64,000 nucleotides of DNA. It comes from Hygrocybe punicea. Its lineage: Eukaryota; Basidiomycota; Agaricomycetes; Agaricales; Hygrophoraceae. The stretch lies in the NCBI GenBank assembly GCA_963556145.1, contig OY744472.1:4402001-4466000 (forward strand), written 5' to 3'. The notes under the pieces were generated by a model. The model worked only from the letters and a program-made list of their open reading frames with translations. It did not search any database and was not told the origin of the DNA. Below are positions 9,967 through 21,448 of the stretch, in pieces (within the stretch, counting starts at the first letter, position 1; every line of letters starts with the position of its first letter). The position numbers and the translations under genes were made by a program.

Positions 9967-12900
9967 TAAGGTTCAACACGGATAACCTGGGGGTCTAAAA
10001 AGTCCAACCCAGACCAGGACCGGTCAAACCCGGTCTAAAACGGGTTCAGGTAACGGTGATGACAGGTTTAATGCCCGGGTTGGCCAGGTTCATTTATTCG
10101 GGGGGGGGTTCACAAAAACAAAAACAAAAAGTAATCTACTTGTCGGTGATCTCAACATTTTCGGCATCCTCTTCAGCCCTCTTGCGCTTCAGTTCCTTCC
10201 CACCACTCTTGATGTCATCCATCACGTTCTCGACCGTGATCAATCCGTTGCGAAACCAAGATCCAAGACACATGTGGGCGCGAATGCTGGAACCACTGAG
10301 CCGATTTCGGGAGAAAGGGAGAATTTGTCTTCCCTGGGAGAAAACTCGTTCGACAGCTGTCGAGGTTGCTACAGTACATTGTTAGCACAGATCACCTCGA
10401 AAAACCCTTCACTGACTCACCGGGAACACTCAGGAAGTCCAGGGCCATCCTGGATAAATTCGGATAGACGAAGCAATTGTTCCACCACCACATGAGGGGG
10501 TTAGTGACATTTTCAACAGGAGATCGGAGATACTCATCCAGCTCGCTAGCATGAGATGCTGCGGGCACAGACAGATTGCTGAAGTCGAAGAAGGCCGAAT
10601 CAGTGGATGTGGGAGCTGTGCCTTGATTGGTACCAGTCTCATTCTTGTACCTAAGATTGTATTCATTGCGCACAAGTTCCTCTGCTTGTTCAATCCAGTC
10701 GGCCTCCCATGCGTGTTGACGGAAATATTCTAACTTCATGCCGGGGTGGAGCACCATTGCAATCCAATAAACCGCAGAAGAATCTGTAAGCGAGTAGTAT
10801 CAATTCATTTTCTTTCGCGTGAGCTTCAAAGCAGCGACAATGCCGGGGTCGTACCCAGTCTTCGTTTGGAGATCCAGGCCTTCTGTGAGCCGATCCATTG
10901 CTGGGATGACGGCGGCCACGCTAGCGGTGTCCTTTGAAAAGAATAGAGTCGCATGCTTGAATTGTTTGAGGACTGCAACAAGTTGATCCACCACCACTCA
11001 TTCGTCATTGTCCAACTCGTACTGCCTTAGCTTAAGCATCTTGTCAGCGGTGATGGTGTCAACAATGGCCCGATACTGTTGCACGAAGCATAACATGTCG
11101 TAGGTGGAGTTCCAACGTGTGAGGACATCGCGAGGGATTTTTCGGCGCTTGAGCCTGTGGACTATGCAGTATTTGAACCAGATGGGCAACAAAATCGTGG
11201 ATGAGTGGATGATGGCAAATGACAGGCGGCGGATCTTGACGACAACCTCGCGGACATCAGTGGTTTCAGCGATCACGGCTTCCCATTCATCTTCGGCCAG
11301 CTCAGCGAGCTCATCGTGGCCGTCATCAATGTCGTCAACATCAACGTCATCCTCCTGCTCTCCGTCCGCTCCGTCTGCTCCATCCTCTTCGTCCACTTCG
11401 TCCTCTTCATCCTTGTTCTCGACATCCAGTTCCTCTGCATCATCATTTGATTGATCACCACCACTGCGACCTGCTGCTTTGAAGGGACTCAAAAGAGTCT
11501 TAGCAGTGAGCTGCATGGTGTGGTTAAAGCAGCGGACACGTGCCTCCTCATCAAAAGAATTATCAAGAGTGGCGAATGCAGTGGTTTGCGTGTCGTTGGC
11601 AGAGGCGTTGTCGGCAACCATGCTGAGGACTTTTTGCTCCACACCAAAGTCGAGGACCATCTTCTGGAACGCATTGGCTAGAGTCTTGCCAGTGTGGGAT
11701 TCGGGAACTTCGACCATATCAAGAAGAAACGTGAGCATCTCGCCTTTATGCTGCAGATGGACTGTCCAAGCTACAAACGTGCGATGATTGGGGGATGTCC
11801 ACGCATCCGTCACGAAGTGTAAGCGGCCAGGATGTTTGGTCAAGAGTTTCTTGATGCGATCATGAGAAGCCTGGAAAACGACATTGATATCGCGGTTGAC
11901 AGTGGTGTGCGACGGAAGGGACAAATGTGGGTGACCGGCAGTAACCAACTTGATGAATTCTTTATCGGTGACGATGTAGGATGGTCTGTTGTTTTCAGCA
12001 ACCCATTTGACAATGCGGGCGCTGTAGATTCAATTAGTTTTGGTAGACAAAATAAAAAGAGAAAGGACATGCCGTGCTTCAGTGTTTGTGAGGGAACGAT
12101 GAGAGAATGTGACAGGCTCTTGGCCTTTGCGAGCAAAAGCATCGAAGATGGACTTATTCTGATCCTTGGTATTGCCATCCGCGGCGGCCTTGACAGCATC
12201 TTCACCAAAGCAGCGCCGGGCGTGCTTCATGAGGTTGGCAGTGGAATGCTTATCTCCCTTGTCAAGGACTCAAGGTAGCGCCGAACGCCGCCAAGAGTCA
12301 TCTTGCAATTGCGAGCTGCACATGGAAAGAAGTGGAACGGGCGGTTTTCGAGCCACTCAACGGTAACGTTGTCCTTGAAGAATGAGTAGATAGGGGAGCG
12401 CCACGTCTTCTTGGCCAGATCTGTTCAACAGGTTAGCAAGCCTGCTGGTCCCCAAAACACGTAGCTAGATGTACCTAATTCTTTTTCATAGTCAATAGTG
12501 CTACAGACTTCGGAGGTCACTGAAGTGGCATCATCATCGGATTCTATGTAGTGGGGCTCGGCGGACTTGGTGGAAACCTGAGAGGATGTGTTACTGGAGG
12601 TTTTGCTTTTTGCTTTGGCAGACGGCTTCTTGGCGGGGGCAGATTTGCTTGAGGAGACAGACTTCGCAGAGGTCGACTGGGTCATTGGTGGATGAGGGGG
12701 AAAGTTGAGGGAACGTATCCAAGAGACGATGGACGTGTTTTTTGAGTTGGACAGCCGCCGGCCACATAGCTGAGATGAACTGAATGAGCGGAAAAAGAAA
12801 AAAAGAAACCAATGTGGACGTACCTGTTTCAGTTGGCCTGATTGATTGCGGCCCATAGGGGTCTTCTGGGTATGGCAGGGCTAGAAGCAAAGTTTGAGGG

Positions 12901-13101
12901 AGGTAAAATGAAGCCAGGTGCTGAGTGTTGACCAACTCCTTGACGGCTGTTGCGGAGCACGAACACGTTGGCAAATCCCCGGTCACCCGCCAGTTTGGGT
13001 CACGGTGTCATACGGGTAGCCAAAATGGCAACCTGGTACCCGGACCAGCTGAAACCGAACCGGCGGGTCACCGGGTTGACCCGGACCCATGTTAAACACT
13101 A
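9967..13101 (-). mobile_element. hAT DNA transposon, full length, inactive
   Basis: Element ends are TAAGGTTCAACACGG and, read inward from the right, TAGTGTTTAACATGG; the flanks are the 8-bp duplication ATTCCACT (9959-9966 and 13102-13109). Both subterminal regions carry clusters of 'acccggt/gggtc' type words, the usual binding-site-like repeats of hAT elements. The single gene lies on the minus strand. The sister copy of the host repeat near 21,550 shows the site without insertion. Several nonsense changes and a frameshift inactivate the transposase. Confidence 0.88.
10136..12685 (-). pseudogene. hAT transposase, broken by stops and frameshift
   Basis: The gene is spliced. The start chosen is the Met at 12685 (MTQSTSAKSV), giving a Ser/Lys-rich N-terminus. 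After an intron (12421-12474, GT-AG) comes a BED-type zinc finger region with paired Cys in CAARNC and His/Cys in KHARRC, interrupted by a frameshift near 12,270. Next an intron at 12022-12072 that starts with GC instead of GT, then the RNase H-like domain (LHFVTDAWTSPNHR; VLSMVADNASAND) with a long Asp/Glu-rich insert. Two in-frame stops follow: TGA at 10998-11000, where relatives have Trp, and TGA at 10800-10802. The last intron is 10369-10420; joining across it gives the dimerisation motif STAVERVFSQGR, and the protein ends at 10136. Acts in cut-and-paste transposition in the nucleus. Family assignment is firm; the original residues at the stops are inferred. Confidence 0.9.
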
Positions 13102-13109
13102 ATTCCACT

Positions 13110-15174
13110 TGATACTGGAAAATAACATCAAGTTGGGGCCATGTGTGGACAAGCTTACATAAGCACCCAAATATGAGTTACCTCAAAAAGTCAAATTATC
13201 TTCTAATTATATTCAAAATATTCATACTGGTCTCAATTCTGATTGGAATCAGCTAAAAATTAAACTCCTGACTAATATAACCATTTCGGGCAAGATGTGA
13301 CAGTTACATGTGACCGCTCTAACCATATAAGGTAGTTTCTTATAATATATACCAAATTTTATGCTCATCACAATAGTGACAGTCACATGTGACCAGTCTA
13401 ACCATATAAGGTAAATTTTCATAATATATGCTAAATTTCATACTCATCATTACAACCTTCATTGCATATAATAAATCTAATTATATATTGCAATAACATA
13501 TATTTCATCCTATGTTTAGGTTTATATCAAGCTATTCAAGCTTTGGTAAATAAATACAAATAGATACAAACAAAGACAAATAAAGTACTCTCTCTCAGAA
13601 GTATCGTCACTGGACATTCATAAGTGATGTTTCAACTTGGCCATATAACAAACAAATACAAATAAATAAACCCAATATGGTTAGATTACTTTGTATTCCA
13701 ATTTTGGTTTTGATTAATTTTCTTATTTAATCATTAGTCAGATCATTATTTCAACTCCGACTTTGAACCTTGTTGCGCTTTTGCCTCTTGAACCTGAACT
13801 ACGACCTTCTCCATTTGATGTGTTAAGTCCACATTTTTTAACCTTTTTGGCTCGTTTAAGCTCAGTTTTCCATATTGAGGCTCCGAAAAAATGTTTTCTG
13901 GATCAGGTAATGTGCCCGGACCATTCAGGGTCTAAAGCTAACATAAGCTTTCCTTTTTTAGACATAAAAGTCAAAATTTCTTCGGATTTTTGGGCTTTTT
14001 ATTTCCTGTGGCTCTGTTTTGTTTCCTGGATCACTGGTAATGTCTTCAATTTGTATACCATATTGTTTTTTAACATAATCTATCATTTTACAGCCCATCT
14101 CCCTTTCAATTCTCAAAGTATGTACAAATTTCATGTTTTTCACCTTTTTTGCTTCTTTAAGCTCATTTTTTCATATTTAGACTCCAAAAAATGCGAGCTG
14201 GATCAGGTGATGTGCCTGGATCATTCAAGGTTCAATTTTGATATAATCTTTCCTTTTATAGACAAAAAAGTTGAAAACTCTTTGGTTTTTTGGACTTTTT
14301 CTTTTCTCTGCATCTGTTTTGTCTCTTAGACCACTGGTAATGTCTTTTATTGGTGTAAATTATCATTGGTTGACATAATCTATCATTTGGTAGTCAATTT
14401 TCCTGTCAACATTCAAAGTATGTGAAAATTTTGCAGTTTTTCACCTTTTTAGATTGTATAAGCTCAGTTCTTAACCTACAGGTTTACAGTGGATCTTTTC
14501 TGGCTCAAGTATGAATCTCTCACCATTTAAGATCACATGCTGATATAATATTTCTATATATAGTCTTAAAATGTGGAATTTATTAGAATTTCTGTATTTT
14601 TACTGCTCTATGTGCTGAAATTTGTATTGGTATGTTTTTTATTTATCTTCTCCAGATATATTTGACATATCCATATTATTATCCAGCTTTTATTTTCAAA
14701 AAAACTATAAACCTGTTCACAAAAATGTTAAAAATGTCATCCAGGTCACAATGTTTTATGATTTTTATCATTGCAATGTCTTGGGTCCAATGTGCTGTCA
14801 CTGGGATTGGCCTTATGCCTCCTACAAATGTCATACAAAGTGTTCCTATCACACCAACTGTCTCTGTCATACAAAATGTCATTCTGTGCCCTGTTACTTT
14901 GAATTTTTATAAAGACAATTTGTCAAAGTATAAAAATCCCACTTATTTACCAAGTTTAATCTCATTTCATCATATTGGTCTCCAGTCAACTTCTTCCTCC
15001 ACATCACCAAACCCTAAAAAAATTACAAATATCTACAACAGCACTGAATTTGTTCTTTCTAGTTGTAAATCAGCTCATCGCTCTTTTCTATTTGAACTAT
15101 ATGCCAGAATCTTCTTGAACATGTTTGTTTGACTTTCTGAGTATCATTGTGCAACCAGCATTACAAATAAGTGC
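13110..15174 (+). repeat. Helitron upstream region with tandem repeats
   Basis: Two units around CTCTAACCATATAAGG and CAGTCTAACCATATAAGG lie at 13,300-13,440. From about 13,823 to 14,640 there are nearly three copies of a ~300-bp unit built on 'tttttcacctttttt...ctggatcaggtaatgtg...ctggtaatgtctt'. Frames through it (13,763-14,329; 14,632-15,132) are by-products of the repeats and show no family motif. Related, more decayed copies are at 700-1,560 and 21,550-22,200. Confidence 0.65.
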
Positions 15175-15720
15175 ATGTATATTAAGTTGAAACTTCAACA
15201 GAATCTGTTTAGAAAACATGACTTCAGAGCTTACTTGAAATATATTACAAAACAACCTATATTAGCCAATGGAGCCATTCTGTTGTTCTTCTTGGTTCTG
15301 TATCATTACCTAGCTTATCAAGTGTCTGCTCAATATATTTGCAATAAAACTTCAAAATCATTTGACATTTTCCAGTCTGAAAATATACTTTTCAATCCAA
15401 ACATTGATATTGAATGCATTGGTGGAGGCAAAGCAAATATATTCTCATTTCATAAACTAATGCCTGCTTCAACCAATAATAATGCTAGTATGGATGCAGC
15501 TAAACATAAATTCCACTCTTACATGCCAAAAAGTGAAGCACTCTCATTGGAATCATCATCTGAAAAGTCACTTGTAATTGTAAATCACCCATTTGAACTG
15601 TTGATTCCAAAGTTGACTATTGCCAATTTAAAAGTAATTGCAGCTCATCATAGCATTCTTGTCCACTCAAAAATAAAGCAGGGATCAATTCAAATGACAA
15701 TACAAAATCATGTGTATGAG

Positions 15721-16206
15721 CATGCCAAACAGCATCTAGCAGCTGTACAGAAATATCAGAGTGAAAATCCAGACAAACATGCAAATCAAAATCTGGAAGC
15801 TGTAAAAAAATATCAGATTCAAAATCCTGACAAGCATGCAAAACAAAATCTGGCAGCTGTACAAGATTTTCAGAGTGAAAATCCTGATAAGTATGCCAAA
15901 CAACATCTAGCAGCTGTGTAGAAATTTCAGAGTGAAAATCCAGAGAAACATAGCAAACAAAATCTGGCAGCTGTCCAGAAATTTCACCTGGAACATCCTG
16001 AGAAGCATGCAACACAAAACCTCGCAACTGTACAGAAATTTCACCTAGAACATCCTGAGAAGCACGTAATACAAAACCTTATAGCTGTTACAAAATTAAA
16101 AGTTGATCATTATGACAAGCATCTACAACACACATTAAATGCAGTTAGAAGACATACCATGAACCACCCTGAGCAGCATGCACAAATAAATCAGATTGCT
16201 GTTTAG
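15721..16206 (+). repeat. 57-bp tandem coding repeat (19-residue unit)
   Basis: Eight head-to-tail units encode variants of a 19-residue block with core NLAAVQKY...NP-KH. The first four are very alike; later ones drift (HLEHPEKH, then KVDHYDKH). The sequence predicts amphipathic helices. Premature stops at 15919 and 16204 fall in Gln codons of the unit. The repeats form the N-terminal arm of the Helitron replicase. Confidence 0.85.
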
Positions 16207-17000
16207 ACATACAGAGATAATATTCAATTCCCTCCTGATCCACCTTCAGCAATATTGAAACACATTATTATTTCAGGATTTTGTAGTGATACCTCTCATA
16301 ACAAATTTATTGAATCTGGTTGTGCTGTCTGTAGAAGATTGACTCCAGTCTCTCAATTACAAAGCTACACAGACTTGAATTTGCATTGTTTGAAACAAGC
16401 TGGTATAACTTAAAAAGAGCGCTTCTCAGTAAATGATCCAATTGAATCTTCAGACAGCCTTATAATAATTGAAGATCTCCATGGCATTTGCAAGAAGTGT
16501 TACAAGTCTTTGGTCAAGGGAAAATGCCCAGCTATGTCTCTGGCAAATGGTTTAATAAATGGCTTGGACAAATCCTAATAAATTGACTAATTGGTCTTAT
16601 GTAGAACAACTCTTAATTGCTAGAGTAAGACACAATAGATGCATTATTAGGGTTTCTTCAGGAATGCACAAAATGAGAGCAAATGCCATTACATTTGCCA
16701 ATCCGACTCCCAAGATTTATGACATTTTACCCCCACCTGTTGATGAGTTGGATGAAGTGCTAGCATTTATTTATACTGGACCATATAAGCCTACAAAACC
16801 TGATTTTGAGCGTACACCACTGCTGGTTAGGAGAAACAAAGTTGCCACTGCTTTGAACTGGTTGAAACTGAATCATTGTGACTATTTTGACTTGGAGATT
16901 TCAGATGAAAACTTGAAGCAATATCCTGAGAATGACATACCAGTTGTGGTAAAGTACAGACAATCATTTGTTAACAAAAACCCAGAAGCTACTGCTGTTA

Positions 17001-17587
17001 CAGCTGTTTTCAGCGAGTATTGGAAACACGATTTATAAATGGTGGCTGTGCATTTCTGAATAAGGAAGCTGCCGAGAACCCAAGGTTTGATAAGCATATT
17101 ACATAAGATAGATGTCATCCATATATGGCTACACCACATGACTTAGTGAGACAGTAAAATTACAATAGATAATGATTAAGGACAATAGAAAAACAGGTGT
17201 TGCAGAGAAAGATTTAGAGAGCACTTCAAAGGGGGTTGGTGTATTTAAAACCATGATTTTCTATCAGGTGAAGGAGGAGGTCAGTAGTTTAATCAAGAGA
17301 AGCTGGTGTGATGCTTTGTGATGTGCTATATAACATTAAATACACCAACCCCTTTTGAAGTGCCCTCTAAATCTTTCTCTGCAACACCTGTTTTTCTATT
17401 GTCCTGAACCATTATCTATTGTCATTTTACTGTCTGTCACACTAAGTCATGTGGTGTAGTCATATATGGATGACATCTATCTTATGTAATATATTTATCA
17501 AACCTCGGGTTCTCAGCAGCTTTCTTATTTAGAAATACACAGCCACCATTTAGAAATCGTGTTTCCAATACTCGCTGAAAACGGCTG
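17001..17587. mobile_element. Palindromic foldback element, TA target duplication
   Basis: The arms of about 240 bases are inverted copies: CAGCTGTTTTCAGCGAGTAT at the left and CAGCCGTTTTCAGCGAGTAT read inward from the right. TA flanks both sides (16999-17000; 17588-17589). Removing the element with one TA joins codons for EATAV and NDMEEEEG in the Helitron replicase, exactly as expected for an uninterrupted gene. No ORF of its own. The CAGCYGTTTT start resembles the ends of the Tc1/mariner element at 18699-21448, which could supply the transposase. Confidence 0.88.
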
Positions 17588-18790
17588 TAATGACATGGAA
17601 GAGGAAGAAGGAACTGAAACTGGCATGTGTCCATTTATAGTTCATGGTCTGACTGCTGAAGAGTACTCTACCAAAAGTATCAAAGCCATAAAAGCCATTG
17701 CCTTGAAACATTTAATAGATAATAAAAAGATCCTGACAATTGGACATGAGAGTGATCCACAATCCATCTATAATAATCCTCAGTTATTCCCTCAAATGAT
17801 GTCATGATTATTTCCCTATGGACTTGGTGGAATTGGTAACTCACTGATTCAAGGCAAGATTTCTGAAATCAAACACAAGAGACACTTGTTAATGTACTAT
17901 GACAAGAGGTTTCAGAAAGATCCACACTTTTCTTTGATTGTATTCGACCATGAGCAAATGAAGGAGTCTACAACAGCTGGCTCTTTGTTAGCTGAAAAGG
18001 CAAAATTTGAACACATTTCACAAAGATTGATGGATGTTGATCTTGGAGTGTTGAATAACATTGCTAGAAAAATGGAAAATGGTGAACATGTCACTCCAGA
18101 AACAGATGAAGAGAAACTATGTTTTCAATTAATAAAAGATATTGATCATGTAGGAAGTCATGTAAAAGGATCACTCACAAGCAAAAAATATATGAGAAAT
18201 GAAGTCTGGTCTCTGATGTTCTTTGTGGGTGCCCCTTCCTGGTTTATTACATTTTCACCTGCAGATAACATGCACCCACTGTCTTTATATTTTGCTAATA
18301 AAAAAGAAACCTTTACACCAGAGCTTAGAGGGTATGATGAGCGCTACAGACTTATTGCTGAAAATCCAGTGGCTGGTGCTAGATTCTTTCACTTTATAGT
18401 AGAACTGTTTATCAAACATGTTCTTGGTGTTGGTTCAAAGCATTCTGGCTTTTATGGTGACACCAAGGCATACTATGGCACAGTGGAGCAACAAGGACGT
18501 CTCACTCTTCACATGCACATGCTACTATGGCTCAAAGGATGTCTGTTGCCTCAGGAAATCAGAGATAGAATAATAGATCCAAATTCAGATTTTTAATAAG
18601 CTTTTTTTCAGTATCTAGAAAGCATGCACATTGGTGAATTCATGACTGGAACAATGGATGAAGTCAAAGCTAAAGTTACAAGTTCTTTTAATTTATTACA
18701 GCCGTTTTTGATGATCTTGGCACTCGCGTGATTTTTCGTTTTATAAGCAAATTCGGACTTAGTCAGAATTTTCACTTCCCTCTACTAACC

Positions 18791-20177
18791 ATGGGTCGTC
18801 CTCACAAAAAGCAACAACGGCAGCCCAGCATCATTGACAGTGATATGGAACACCATTTCTCCCTGTCTGATGGTGACTCCGCTGACACCACCCAGTCCAA
18901 TCAGTCAACCACAGCCACTGTTGTTCCCAGCAAGCGTCTCAGGCATGCAACTCCCCCTGCAGCTGCCCCCACTCCTGCCATCATTCGTGACCCCACCCCT
19001 CCTCCTGCTCCTGCTGTCAAGGTCATCAAGATTGACTTTGTTACCTCTATCTTCAGCAACGCCAAGATGAGAAAGGCTGTCTCCAAACGCATGCCAAAGA
19101 ATGCTTCATTTACGCTTCAAACTGATGAACCCTGGGAGACAATGAAAGCACAGGTTCTTGTCAAGATTAGCAATGCTCTCAATCCGCTGATGATCGACCT
19201 ATCTCACTACAACGTGTGGGTATTCATCGGACGACTCATCGCTAAACCCGGCATTCCCCTTGCTACAGAAGCTGACTACGCCATCTTTCTCAACAAGGTC
19301 GCCAGCAGCAAACATAAGACCACCTTCCTTGCCAATGTCATCATTACACAGGCTGATGACAACAAGGAGAATGCACCTGACAACGACGCCGGCAAGTCGA
19401 AGAAAAAAACTGATCCTGCTTTACTGCCTGGTAACTTCAAGAAAACCAGCAATATTGAAGCACTACGCGAACGCTGGACTTGCACAAAGAAGCAGCTGAA
19501 CTGTATGGGGACCTACTGTTTTGTGTTTGTTGATGGTATCCATCTTACACTCAGCAACGAGTGCCTTGATTGCTGGGCAAGTGCCATGGTCCGTGATAGC
19601 TAACTACCATTTGACACTTGGCTAACGACCTTTCCAGATGAAAGGTGAAGAACACGCCACGATCGACTCCCCTCCTAATCATCGACGCTTTGATCGCAAT
19701 AATGCGAAACTCAATCCCATCCTTCACAAGCGTGCCGAGTTTGCCAATGCCAAGGCCCAACAAGAGGCCGTCAATGTGGTGCCTGCCAACATGGCACCTG
19801 CAGCACCCGTTATTAACTTCACCTTTGGCCAAGAATTTGCTGATATGCTCCATGGCCCTGGTGCCATTGTGCCTGCCCCTCATGCTCCTCCTCCCATATA
19901 CACAGCCCCTTCTGGTCCTGCACAAAATCACTACAATCTTGACTGTATGACTCTGCTCCAAGTCAACCGCAAGGTAGGCCTCGACATGCCTCTTGACACT
20001 TTCTGCCAACAGTATGAGCTCGATGAAGGGATTAGGGACCGCTTCAGGGATAACAAATACAAGCATGCGCGGATGTTTCACTTCCTGACTGTGAAGGACT
20101 TGGAGGTGATGAAGTTCATGGCTGGGGAGGTCGCTGAAGTGCGGGATGCCATTGACAGGTGGTCTGTAGTCATGTAG
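18791..20177 (+). CDS. Passenger protein of Tc1/mariner element, intact
   Basis: Two exons, 18791-19588 and 19638-20177, with a GT-AG intron 19589-19637 between complete codons, give about 445 residues with no stop. The start chosen is the MGRPHKKQ Met; the frame extends 21 codons upstream into the inverted repeat, but that segment is shared with the transposase frame and is probably not translated. The N-terminus is rich in Ser, Asp, Pro and Ala with a basic start. A middle domain (FVTSIFSNAKMRKAVS onward) is followed by a Cys/His module (RWTCTKKQLNCMGTYC ... IHLTLSNECLDCW) that may bind metal, then PPNHRRF, a Pro/Ala linker, and a C-terminal helical domain (LLQVNRKVGLDMPLDTF). I do not know the function. 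A homologous, broken gene sits in the second Tc1/mariner element at 42928-45143, so it is a family-level accessory gene, perhaps DNA-binding. Confidence 0.8.
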
Positions 20178-20336
20178 TTTCTTTTGTCATCGCGTAGTCA
20201 TAGTTTTTCATGTCATCGCATAGTTCTGTTCTGTTCGCGTTGCTCAATACCATGTGTTTCCAGCATACAAATGACATTTGATTGAGTACCAACACAAGAA
20301 AATACATGTACACAACGACAGTAGCATAACACATAA
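20178..20336. other. Intergenic gap between convergent element genes
   Basis: Contains the probable 3' untranslated tails of both genes of the Tc1/mariner element; 'tcatcgcatagt' style short repeats are visible. No other feature. Confidence 0.5.
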
Positions 20337-21368
20337 CTAAAAATATCCTGCGTGTGTTATGTAGCCAATTGCATCATCTGGAGTTACAATATCAAGTACT
20401 TCATACATGTCGTAAAGGATACCATCGCCCTGCGTAGCACTGTAGTAGTCCTTGTGCCTTCGAATGAAATGTTTGATCTGCGAAAAAGCTTCTTCGATTG
20501 GGTTGAGATCGGGTGAATAAGGCGGCAAGTACTTGATGCGGACACCAAAGCGATCAGTGAGGGTGAGGATCTCATCGTTGTGGTGGATCCTGGCATTGTC
20601 GAGAACGAGAACACTTAGTGGGCCTGGATATGTGGTGCACAGAGGCATCTACAAGAGAATCATGTTGTTAGCAATGTCAGGATAAAGAACTTGAAAGAAG
20701 ACATGATAACGCACCACTGAGAACTCCAACTAATGCAAAAGCGCTACCTTCATCAATGATCCTTCAACTGCCGTGCCTGAAACGAACCCATCAACAGTGA
20801 GAACTCCAACGGTGGAGGTACGTCATTCACGAACAAAAGGCTGGGATTTGCGAGCCTGAGTGCCTCGTTTGGAGTGCCCATACCACCTGCCGACGGTTCG
20901 TTCGTCCTTGGACACTTCATCAATGAAGTCGAGTTCCTCAGGTTCAAATTGCGCCATGCAACCAATAAATTGAGCACGCAAAGTTTCATTGCGCTCAAGG
21001 GCAATGCGTTGTAGCCACTTGCGGCTGGCCCCAGCATGAGTGAGTTCCTGGTGTATTTTTGTGTAGTGTACAGAAATGAAGTGATTTGTCTAGAGAAGAC
21101 GGAGTAGTTCATCAAGGAAATACTCTGGGTTTTCACGAACGAGATGGAGAAGATATTGGATGCCATCGTGGTTGAGATTGCGGACACGACCACATCGCTC
21201 ACGTTGATCAATGATTACATTGCCGGTGGTGCGCCAGAGCTTCAAGATGTGAAAGAAGGTACATCGAGAGAAGTTACAGCATAAGAGAATGTCATTGAGA
21301 GGAAGGTGCCCATGCTCAAACAGGCAAATGGCTGCGAGCTTGAGATCATGGCTGATGAGACGGTACAT
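20337..21368 (-). pseudogene. Tc1/mariner DDE transposase, broken
   Basis: Read on the minus strand from a Met at 21368 (MYRLISHDLK). A helix-turn-helix region (LNDILLCCNFSRCTFFHILK) leads to a DDE domain: LDFIDEVSKDERTVGRWYGH carries the first Asp, VLVLDNARIHH the second, and YSPDLNPIEEAF the third acidic residue. A GT-AG intron at 20649-20714 separates the last 103 codons. In-frame stops occur at 21090 (after LDELLRLL), after QPFVRE near 20,825 and shortly before the intron, so the protein cannot be made. All three catalytic positions are still present. The upstream Met at 21419 lies in the inverted repeat. Confidence 0.88.
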
Positions 21369-21448
21369 GAGGGTAGAATTCTGACTAAGTCCGAATTTGC
21401 TTATAAAACGAAAAATCACGCGAGTGCCAAGATCATCAAAAACAGCTG

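Larger units (their letters stand above)
15175..18660 (+). pseudogene. Helitron Rep protein with DUF6570-type region, truncated
   Basis: The N-terminal part (15,175-16,210) has eight 19-residue repeats of the type NLAAVQKYQSENPDKHAKQ. It is followed by a Cys-containing module (SGCAVCRRLTPVSQL; ICKKCYKSL) and the conserved block EQLLIARVRHNRCIIRVSSG, which together match the DUF6570-containing Helitron replicases of fungi. After the MITE at 17001-17587 comes SIYNNPQLFPQM and the Helitron-like N domain with the HUH-type motif LTLHMHMLLW near 18,520. The Y-motif and helicase are missing; coding stops being recognisable at about 18,660. Stops at 15919, 16204, 16411 and 17805 fit CAG/CAA to TAG/TAA and TGG to TGA; a frameshift lies between 16,411 and 16,559. 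The role would be rolling-circle strand nicking and transfer. Confidence 0.85.
18699..21448. mobile_element. Tc1/mariner element with transposase and passenger gene
   Basis: Terminal inverted repeats of about 72 bases (18699-18770 and 21377-21448) start CAGCYGTTTTTGATGATCTT. TA is duplicated at 18697-18698 and 21449-21450. The uninterrupted target is present in the same window at 9,839-9,890, confirming the borders. Inside are two convergent genes: a two-exon passenger on the plus strand and a two-exon transposase on the minus strand, meeting near 20,180-20,340. The transposase is broken; the passenger is open throughout. It landed just beyond the truncated Helitron Rep gene. Confidence 0.92.

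Noticed and set aside
11104..12278. Plus-strand frames (100-150 codons) opposite the hAT transposase
   Set aside because: Antisense shadows of the hAT coding sequence; Ser-rich runs mirror its acidic insert.
15721..16206. Possible CRISPR-like array of regular repeats
   Set aside because: The repeats are contiguous 57-bp coding units without spacers, in a eukaryotic Helitron gene.
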